Assembly: GCF_017832355.1 (NCBI RefSeq)
Contig: NZ_JAFIBY010000008.1
Span: 186,001 to 250,000 of the forward strand
Length of the DNA stretch: 64,000 nucleotides
Origin: Serratia sp. PL17
GTDB lineage: Bacteria > Pseudomonadota > Gammaproteobacteria > Enterobacterales > Enterobacteriaceae
Direction of reading: 5' to 3'
Part shown: positions 57,748 through 64,000 of the stretch, piece after piece
Position numbering within the stretch: position 1 is the first letter of the stretch
How the letters are laid out: each line of letters opens with the position of its first letter
Translations under genes and position numbers: made by a program
The notes under the pieces: model-generated
Seen by the model: the letters and a program-made list of their open reading frames with translations, nothing else
What the model was told of the DNA's origin: nothing
Database searches by the model: none

Positions 57748-58566
57748 ATGGCCAATGTGAGGGATGAAAACGTGCAGTATCAACATGACTTCAGCGAATG
57801 GTTGGCGGGGCCATCGTTGATTGCACTTGGCGGCGATGATGTGCCAGATACGGAGTTCCGGCTCGGCACGCGTGAGTACGACTGGCATCAGCATGCTCGC
57901 GGTCAGGTGTTTTGTGTCGAGACGGGGCTGATTCACGTTCAGACTGTACAAGGTTCCTGGGTACTGCCGCCGCAGCGGGCAGGATGGATCCCGCCAGGGA
58001 CAGTGCATAAAGTGCAAGTTTGCGGTGCTCTGACCGGTTGGAGCCTGCTGATCACGCCAGACGTTTGTGCTGATTTGCCATCAGAGCCCTGTGTCATTGG
58101 CACCAGCGAACTTCTCAGGGCCTTGGTCAAACGGGCGGTGACGTGGGAAAAACACGACGTGTTGCAACCCGAACAAGAACGGATGGTATCCGTGATGTTT
58201 GACGAAATACGCCGTGCACCGGATGAACCCCTCCATTTACCGATGCCGCGGCATCCTCGCCTTACTCGCATTCTGCGTGCATTACTGGAAGAACCTGGCA
58301 GTGATCGTTCATTAGAGGAGTGGGCAAAATGGGGGGCGATCTCGTCGCGCAGCCTGCGGCGGTTAATGATGGCAGAAACCGGGTTAAGTTTTGCACAGTG
58401 GCGGCAACAGGCCCGATTATCCTATGCCTTGGCCCGCCTAGCTAACGGTGAGGCCGTCACGCAGATCGCGGAGGCGCTGGGCTACGCGTCGCCGAGTAAT
58501 TTTATTGCCATGTTTCGCCGTGCTTTTGGCGAGCCGCCCGCACGCTATTTTACGGGACGCCCCTAA
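57748..58566 (+). CDS. AraC-family regulator with N-terminal cupin
   Basis: The 272-residue regulator's N-terminal cupin-type sensor domain (about 20-110) includes YDWHQHARGQVF and WVLPPQRAGWIPPGTVHKV. The C-terminal AraC double helix-turn-helix (about 170-268) includes SLEEWAKWGAISSRSLRRLM and ITQIAEALGYASPSNFIAMFRRAFGEPP-like sequence (here VTQIAEALGYASPSNF). It is transcribed away from the monooxygenase, which it likely regulates. Ligand unknown. Confidence 0.87.
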   Translation: MANVRDENVQYQHDFSEWLAGPSLIALGGDDVPDTEFRLGTREYDWHQHARGQVFCVETGLIHVQTVQGSWVLPPQRAGWIPPGTVHKVQVCGALTGWSLLITPDVCADLPSEPCVIGTSELLRALVKRAVTWEKHDVLQPEQERMVSVMFDEIRRAPDEPLHLPMPRHPRLTRILRALLEEPGSDRSLEEWAKWGAISSRSLRRLMMAETGLSFAQWRQQARLSYALARLANGEAVTQIAEALGYASPSNFIAMFRRAFGEPPARYFTGRP

Positions 58567-58695
58567 AAGGCCTCAATGCGAGTAAGGGCTGGGGTTTTAC
58601 AAGGATATAGGGATTGAGGCATGTTTGAGACTGTTCGTCTTGGGCATGGTGTGGCAAGGCGGATAATTTAGGTGATTGAAGGTTATTTTTGAAAA

Positions 58696-58956
58696 TCAAA
58701 TTTCCAGCTCGATGTCCGTCAGCGGCATGCAGCAGCAGGGCAGGATCTCGCCGTCATTGATAAACGCCAGCGGCTGTTGGTGATAGGTCACTTCGCCTTT
58801 TACCAATTTCAGGCGGCAGGCGCCGCAATAGCCTGAGCGGCACTGGTATTCCACTTCGACGTTGTGCAATTCCAGGACATCGAGCAGGCTGCGTTCATTC
58901 TTGGGGCAGGATAGCTGCGTACCTGTGGTACGCAGCGTCACATTGGATGATGACAT
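58696..58956 (-). CDS. yfaE: 2Fe-2S ferredoxin YfaE (NrdB maintenance)
   Basis: The 86-residue plant-type ferredoxin has cysteine ligands in CRSGYCGACRLK (C-x4-C-x2-C) and the final cysteines in ILPCCCMPL. In E. coli, YfaE reduces the diferric cluster of NrdB so that the tyrosyl radical can be regenerated. Its start lies 3 nt after the nrdB stop, consistent with one operon nrdA-nrdB-yfaE. Confidence 0.95.
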   Translation of the reverse strand: MSSSNVTLRTTGTQLSCPKNERSLLDVLELHNVEVEYQCRSGYCGACRLKLVKGEVTYHQQPLAFINDGEILPCCCMPLTDIELEI

Positions 58957-58959
58957 CGC

Positions 58960-60090
58960 TTAGAGTTCGAAGTCGCTCAGGTCGTCGGCATGCACTTCCG
59001 AGTCGATCTGGCCTACCAAATAGGAACTGACTTCCACTTCCTGCGGCGCAACCTGGACGTTGTCGGAGACTAACCAGGCGTTGATCCACGGGATCGGGTT
59101 AGAGCGGGTTGCGAACGGCAGGCCGAGGCCCACTGCCTGCATGCGGATATTGGTGATGTATTCCACATACTGACACAGGATGTCCTTGTTCAGGCCGATC
59201 ATAGAACCGTCACGGAACAGGTACTCTGCCCACTCTTTTTCCTGCTCTGCCGCCAGCACGAACAGGTCGTAGCACTGCTGTTGACACTCAACGGCGATTT
59301 CCGCCATTTCCGGGTCATCTGCACCGGAACGCATCAGGTTCAGCATGTGCTGTGTGCCGGTCAGGTGTAACGCTTCATCACGGGCGATCAGTTTGATGAT
59401 TTTAGCGTTGCCTTCCATCAGTTCGCGTTCCGCAAAGGCGAATGAACAGGCGAAGCTGACATAGAAGCGGATAGCTTCCAGGGCGTTGACGCTCATCAGG
59501 CACAGATAAAGCTGTTTTTTCAGCGCACGCAGGCTGACGGTGATAGTTTTACCGTTGACTTGGTGTGTGCCTTCCCCCAACAGGTGGTAGTAACCCGTCA
59601 TCTCGATCAGATCGTCGTAGTAGCCGGAAATGTCTTTCGCGCGCTTGAGGATCTCTTCGTTGGTGACGATATCATCAAACACGATCGCCGGATCGTTGAC
59701 GATATTACGGATAATATGGGTGTAAGAACGGGAGTGGATGGTCTCGGAGAATGACCAGGTTTCCACCCAGGTTTCCAGTTCCGGGATCGAGATCAGCGGC
59801 AACAGCGCCACGTTAGGGCTTCGGCCCTGGATCGAGTCCAGCAGCGTCTGGTATTTCAGGTTGCTGATGAAAATGTGCTTTTCATGATCCGGCAGTGCCT
59901 GATAGTCAATACGGTCACGGGAGACGTCAACTTCTTCAGGACGCCAGAAGAAAGACAGTTGCTTCTCAATCAGTTTTTCGAAAATTTCATGTTTTTGCTG
60001 ATCGAAACGCGCAACGTTAACGGACTGACCGAAAAACATCGGCTCCAGTAACTGATTGTTTTTGTTCTGAGAAAATGTGGTGTAAGCCAT
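58960..60090 (-). CDS. nrdB: Ribonucleotide reductase class Ia, beta subunit NrdB
   Basis: The 376-residue subunit houses the diiron-tyrosyl radical cofactor. The radical Tyr is in [11 protein letters not shown] (about residue 123). Iron ligands lie in [11 protein letters not shown] (Asp), [10 protein letters not shown] (Glu, His) and [13 protein letters not shown] (Glu, His). The acidic C-terminal tail ([10 protein letters not shown]) docks on NrdA. 70 nt separate it from nrdA. Confidence 0.97.
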   Translation of the reverse strand: MAYTTFSQNKNNQLLEPMFFGQSVNVARFDQQKHEIFEKLIEKQLSFFWRPEEVDVSRDRIDYQALPDHEKHIFISNLKYQTLLDSIQGRSPNVALLPLISIPELETWVETWSFSETIHSRSYTHIIRNIVNDPAIVFDDIVTNEEILKRAKDISGYYDDLIEMTGYYHLLGEGTHQVNGKTITVSLRALKKQLYLCLMSVNALEAIRFYVSFACSFAFAERELMEGNAKIIKLIARDEALHLTGTQHMLNLMRSGADDPEMAEIAVECQQQCYDLFVLAAEQEKEWAEYLFRDGSMIGLNKDILCQYVEYITNIRMQAVGLGLPFATRSNPIPWINAWLVSDNVQVAPQEVEVSSYLVGQIDSEVHADDLSDFEL

Positions 60091-60126
60091 AAGCCTGAAT
60101 CCATTAGTGCCGTGCTGAATTAAGAG

Positions 60127-60147
60127 GGGCCGGAAGAGTTCCGGCCC
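60127..60147 (-). other. Hairpin in the nrdA-nrdB gap
   Basis: A perfect GGGCCGGAA/TTCCGGCCC stem with no T-run lies between the nrdA stop and the nrdB start. It is likely an intercistronic stabilising or processing hairpin that adjusts the alpha:beta ratio rather than a terminator. Confidence 0.6.
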
Positions 60148-60160
60148 GCTGTGTCAAACT

Positions 60161-62449
60161 TTAGATCTTGCAGGCGCCGCTTTCGCAATCATCATCGCCG
60201 TCTTTAGCCGGCAACAAATCTTCCTGGACATCTTCTGCACCGTCGCGGGTGTTCTGATAATACAGCGTCTTGACACCAAACTTGTAGGTGGTGAGCAGGT
60301 CTTTCAACAGCTGCTTCATAGGCACCTTGCCGCCAGGGAAACGGGTCGGATCATAGTTGGTGTTGGCAGAAATCGACTGGTCGATAAATTTCTGCATCAG
60401 ACCGACCAGTTGCAGGTAACCGTCGTTGTTCGGCATTTCCCACAGCAGTTCGTAGTCGTTTTTCAGACGCTCATATTCTGGCACTACCTGGCGCAAAATA
60501 CCGTCTTTCGACGCTTTGATACTGATGTGGCCACGTGGTGGCTCAATGCCGTTGGTGGCGTTGGAAATCTGCGAAGAGGTTTCCGAAGGCATCAGCGCTG
60601 ACAGGGTGGAGTTACGCAGACCGGTTTCCACGATCTCTTTACGCAACGTTTCCCAGTCGTAGTGCAGAGGCTCCTGGCAAATGACATCCAAATCTTTCTT
60701 GTAGGTGTCGATTGGCAAGATACCCTGCGAATAGGTGGTTTCATTGAACCACGGGCAGGCGCCTTGCTCCTGAGCCAGACGGTTCGATGCCTTCAGCAGG
60801 TAATACTGGATAGCTTCGAATGTCTTGTGGGTCAGAGCGTTAGCGCTGCCGTCAGAGTAACGCACGCCGTTCTTCGCCAGGTAGTAAGCATAGTTGATCA
60901 CGCCAATACCCAAAGTACGGCGGCCCATCGCGCCACGGTGAGCGGCTTTGATTGGGTAGTCCTGGTAGTCCAGCAGGGCGTCCAGCGCACGTACTGCCAG
61001 GGTAGCCAACTCTTCCAGATCGTCCAGGCTTTCGATAGCGCCCAGGTTAAAGGCCGACAGCGTACACAGGGCGATTTCGCCGTTTTCGTCGTTGACGTCG
61101 TCCAGCGGCTTGGTCGGCAGAGCGATTTCCAGGCACAGGTTAGACTGGCGCACCGGTGCGATCTGCGGATCAAACGGGCTGTGGGTATTGCAGTGGTCGA
61201 CGTTCTGGATGTAGATACGGCCGGTTGAGGCACGTTCCTGCATCATCAGTGAGAACAGTTCAACCGCTTTCACACGTTTCTGACGAATACTGTCGTCTTG
61301 TTCGTACTGGGTGTAAAGACGTTCGAATTCGTCTTGATTGGCGAAGAACGCATCATACAAACCAGGGACATCAGACGGGCTGAACAGGGTGATGTCCTGG
61401 CCCTTGATCAGGCGCTGGTACATCAGGCGGTTCAACTGCACGCCATAGTCCATGTGTCGAACGCGGTTGCCTTCAACGCCACGGTTGTTCTTCAGTACCA
61501 ACAGGCTTTCAACTTCCAGATGCCACATCGGGTAGAACAGGGTGGCTGCGCCACCGCGAACGCCGCCTTGAGAGCAGGATTTTACCGCGGTCTGGAAATG
61601 CTTGTAGAACGGGATACAGCCGGTATGGAAGGCTTCACCACCGCGGATCGGGCTACCCAGTGCGCGGATGCGGCCAGCGTTGATACCGATACCGGCGCGT
61701 TGCGAAACATATTTCACAATGGCGCTGGAGGTCGCGTTGATGGAATCCAGGCTGTCACCACACTCGATCAGCACGCAAGAGCTGAACTGGCGGGTTGGGG
61801 TGCGTACGCCGGACATGATTGGCGTTGGCAATGAAATCTTGAAGGTGGAAATCGCGTCGTAGAAACGTTTGATGTAATCCAGACGGGTTTCACGCGGATA
61901 GTTGGAGAACAGGCAAGCTGCCACCAGGATATACAAGAACTGCGCGCTCTCGTAGATCTCACCGCTGACGCGGTTCTGCACCAGGTATTTCCCTTCCAGC
62001 TGCTTAACGGCCGCGTAGGAGAAATTCATATCACGCCAGTGATCGATAAAGGAGTCCATCTGCTCGAACTCTTCAGAGCTGTAGTCTTCCAGCAGATGCT
62101 TATCGTACTTGCCCATTTCTACCATGCGCGCTACGTGATCGAGCAGCTTTGGCGGCTCAAATTGGCCGTAAGCTTTTTTGCGCAGGTGGAAGATAGCCAG
62201 GCGTGCTGCCAAATACTGGTAGTCCGGCGCATCGCGCGAGATCAGATCGGCTGCAGCTTTGATGATGGTTTCATGAATATCAGCAGTTTTGATGCCGTCA
62301 TAAAACTGAATGTGGGAACGCAACTCTACTTGAGAAACCGAGACGTTATTTAACCCTTCCGCGGCCCAGTCGATGACGCGGTGGATTTTGTCGAGGTTGA
62401 TGCGCTCTTTACGGCCATCGCGTTTAGTTACAAGCAGACTTTGGTTCAT
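60161..62449 (-). CDS. nrdA: Ribonucleotide reductase class Ia, alpha subunit NrdA
   Basis: The 762-residue catalytic subunit (E. coli 761) reduces NDPs to dNDPs. It has the N-terminal ATP-cone (LVTKRDGRKERINLDKIHRV). Active-site cysteines are in SSCVLIECGD (about 225), and the radical site NLCLEI carries Asn-Cys-Glu (about 437-441). The redox-shuttle cysteines are at the C-terminus (DCESGACKI). The upstream region has NrdR-like boxes and a DnaA box. Confidence 0.97.
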   Translation of the reverse strand: MNQSLLVTKRDGRKERINLDKIHRVIDWAAEGLNNVSVSQVELRSHIQFYDGIKTADIHETIIKAAADLISRDAPDYQYLAARLAIFHLRKKAYGQFEPPKLLDHVARMVEMGKYDKHLLEDYSSEEFEQMDSFIDHWRDMNFSYAAVKQLEGKYLVQNRVSGEIYESAQFLYILVAACLFSNYPRETRLDYIKRFYDAISTFKISLPTPIMSGVRTPTRQFSSCVLIECGDSLDSINATSSAIVKYVSQRAGIGINAGRIRALGSPIRGGEAFHTGCIPFYKHFQTAVKSCSQGGVRGGAATLFYPMWHLEVESLLVLKNNRGVEGNRVRHMDYGVQLNRLMYQRLIKGQDITLFSPSDVPGLYDAFFANQDEFERLYTQYEQDDSIRQKRVKAVELFSLMMQERASTGRIYIQNVDHCNTHSPFDPQIAPVRQSNLCLEIALPTKPLDDVNDENGEIALCTLSAFNLGAIESLDDLEELATLAVRALDALLDYQDYPIKAAHRGAMGRRTLGIGVINYAYYLAKNGVRYSDGSANALTHKTFEAIQYYLLKASNRLAQEQGACPWFNETTYSQGILPIDTYKKDLDVICQEPLHYDWETLRKEIVETGLRNSTLSALMPSETSSQISNATNGIEPPRGHISIKASKDGILRQVVPEYERLKNDYELLWEMPNNDGYLQLVGLMQKFIDQSISANTNYDPTRFPGGKVPMKQLLKDLLTTYKFGVKTLYYQNTRDGAEDVQEDLLPAKDGDDDCESGACKI

Positions 62450-62514
62450 GTGGTGTTTTACCTGTCCGTATGGTGCCCCTAAGCAGAAGTGTAGTAGCTC
62501 TGCTCAGTATGTAA

Positions 62515-62562
62515 ACACTATATATAGGGGGTGTATGTCGGTGAGGTAACAAGATAGTGAGA
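62515..62562. promoter_or_regulatory. Paired NrdR-like boxes upstream of nrdA
   Basis: The proximal box 62515-62530 (ACACTATATATAGGGG) matches 13 of 16 positions of ACACWATATATWGTGT. A degenerate second box at 62547-62562 matches about 10 of 16. The centres are 32 bp apart, three helical turns, as expected for NrdR repression of RNR operons. Confidence 0.7.
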
Positions 62563-62600
62563 AAACAGGGCGTTTGCAAGTGAACAAAAGTGGGCTAATT

Positions 62601-62609
62601 TGTGGATAA
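62601..62609 (-). promoter_or_regulatory. DnaA box upstream of nrdA
   Basis: TGTGGATAA is the exact reverse complement of TTATCCACA, the strongest DnaA box, 152 nt upstream of nrdA. DnaA control of nrdAB is established in E. coli. Confidence 0.78.
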
Positions 62610-62886
62610 CTTGGGGGTGAAATGTGACTTGTCTTTGGAAGTGCGCGCTGTGACTGGCGCGACAAGCTTGTCAATAAGTGGGATAAGAATTTCCCTATAA
62701 TCAGAAAAACGTGATCGTTTGCCGCTTTATTAAACGTTAGAAAAAAACGGCATATTGATCTGATTTAATATTCTTAAAAACTGTTTACAACGGTGATTTT
62801 GATCGAAAGCGGATAAATTAGGTATTTATCTTACTGTTAGCTGCGCACCGGAGCTGGCAAGCCAGTCCCGGCGCGGGACGGATGAC

Positions 62887-63612
62887 TCAGCCTTCGTGCT
62901 GAGTATGTACCATATAGTTCACATCAACGTTACGACCCAGTTTGAAATGGTCGGTAATCGGATTGTAATGCAGACCAATCATGTGTTTTTCGCGTAGCGG
63001 TGTGCCATCAACCCAGCCGATCAGTTCAGAAGGGCGAATGAACTTCTTGTGATCGTGTGTACCCTGCGGCACCATTTTCAAGATGTATTCTGCACCAACC
63101 ACCGCCATCAGCCAGGCTTTGGTGTTGCGGTTGATGGTGGAGAAGAACACGTGGCCGCCCGGTTTCACCAGGTGAGCACAGGCGCGTACCACGGAGGCCG
63201 GATCGGGGACGTGTTCCAGCATTTCCATGCAGGTGATGACATCATACTGTTGCGGGTTGGCCTGCGCATGGCTCTCTACCGTTTCCTGTATGTAATTCAC
63301 GGCCATGCCGCTTTCCAACGCGTGCAGCCGAGCGACCTGCAGTGGTTCAGCACCCATGTCCAACCCGGTGACCAGAGCGCCTTCACGTGCCATGCTTTCC
63401 GCTAAGATGCCGCCGCCACAGCCCACGTCGAGCACTTTTTTGTCAAAAATGCCGCCGGCACGCTGCAGGATGTAGTTCAGGCGCAACGGGTTGATACGGT
63501 GCAGCGGTTTGAATTCACCTTCCAAATCCCACCAGCGTGAGGCAACGGCCTCGAACTTGGCGATTTCATGATGGTCTACGTTTTGCGCTTGGCTGGATGA
63601 TTCTGCATTCAT
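62887..63612 (-). CDS. ubiG: Ubiquinone biosynthesis O-methyltransferase UbiG
   Basis: The 241-residue SAM-dependent methyltransferase performs both O-methylations of ubiquinone synthesis. SAM-binding motif I is [16 protein letters not shown] (about residues 60-75), motif post-I is VTGLDMG, and [11 protein letters not shown] follows. ATG 63612 gives the E. coli N-terminus MNAESSS and length; upstream in-frame codons to 63699 are not conserved. An AGGAG lies 12 nt upstream. Divergent from gyrA, as in E. coli. Confidence 0.96.
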   Translation of the reverse strand: MNAESSSQAQNVDHHEIAKFEAVASRWWDLEGEFKPLHRINPLRLNYILQRAGGIFDKKVLDVGCGGGILAESMAREGALVTGLDMGAEPLQVARLHALESGMAVNYIQETVESHAQANPQQYDVITCMEMLEHVPDPASVVRACAHLVKPGGHVFFSTINRNTKAWLMAVVGAEYILKMVPQGTHDHKKFIRPSELIGWVDGTPLREKHMIGLHYNPITDHFKLGRNVDVNYMVHTQHEG

Positions 63613-63809
63613 GGGCGTATTTGGCTCCTGGTTCTCGTTGCGCGGATTATACATGTTCCGGCGCAGCGCCGTCTGCGCCGATGCATTTTTACCGCACATA
63701 TATGCACAATTTCAGTTAAAGAGCGGCGGTTATTTTCCCGTAAAGCGTGCTTTGTGATATAGTTTTACACCTTTGCCACTATGGCAGCGGGCAGATGAAT
63801 CATTAGTAG

Positions 63810-64000
<191 letters not shown>

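Larger units (their letters stand above)
62450..62886 (-). promoter_or_regulatory. nrdA promoter region and ubiG 3' flank
   Basis: The 437-bp gap contains the nrdA promoter (leftward) and no gene. Named sites are the NrdR-like boxes (62515-62562) and a DnaA box (62601-62609). A GTCCC/GGGAC hairpin at 62865-62879 lies just past the ubiG stop but lacks a T-run. Confidence 0.7.

Overview
The window is chromosomal DNA from a gammaproteobacterium of the order Enterobacterales. It is most likely Serratia or a close relative in the Yersiniaceae: the proteins look near-identical to E. coli counterparts, the backbone order ackA-yfbVU-hxpA-yfbSR-alaA-lrhA-nuo-elaB-men-yfaZ-yfaY-nrd-ubiG-gyrA is enterobacterial, and ERIC palindromes sit between genes. 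The genus is an inference from memory of these families; no search was run. Both edges cut genes: ackA on the left and gyrA on the right.

Region by region. 1-9057 holds acetate kinase (partial), the small conserved genes yfbV and yfbU, the sugar phosphatase hxpA, the transporter yfbS, the nucleotidase yfbR, the alanine aminotransferase alaA (an ERIC lies between alaA and yfbR) and the motility and virulence regulator lrhA. 9058-24956 is the complete respiratory complex I operon nuoA, B, CD (fused), E to N. It is preceded by a long AT-rich control region with a perfect ArcA-like box and a perfect 10-bp inverted repeat, and it is interrupted between nuoL and nuoM by a transcribed ERIC element. 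24986-30949 is an accessory block: a LysR regulator divergent from an acetolactate-synthase-like ThDP enzyme, then a secreted cupin, a DMT-family permease and an MFS permease. 31175-34743 holds ycdZ and an L-idonate catabolic module (a LacI-type regulator divergent from idnO-idnD) with CRP-like and GntR-like operators but no transporter or kinase.

34830-43828 holds elaB and a 2880-residue NdvB-like protein (cyclic beta-1,2-glucan synthase type, GT84 plus GH94), the largest and most unusual gene here. 44117-51327 is the complete menaquinone operon menF-D-H-B-C-E with tight overlaps. 51370-58566 holds catalase katA, the outer-membrane protein yfaZ, the tyrosine transporter tyrP with a classic pair of TyrR boxes, yfaY, and a divergent FAD monooxygenase/AraC regulator pair. 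58696-62449 is the class Ia ribonucleotide reductase operon nrdA-nrdB-yfaE with NrdR-like boxes and an exact DnaA box upstream. ubiG and the start of gyrA close the window.

Functionally, much of the window is respiratory: complex I feeds electrons to menaquinone (men) and ubiquinone (ubiG), ackA yields ATP and acetate under overflow or fermentation, and ArcA-type control of nuo would link them to oxygen. The accessory genes between nuoN and menF (ThDP cluster, idn module, NdvB-like protein) are absent from the equivalent E. coli K-12 segment as far as I recall, and are the best places to look for new biology. I saw no rRNA, tRNA, CRISPR array, insertion sequence or prophage.
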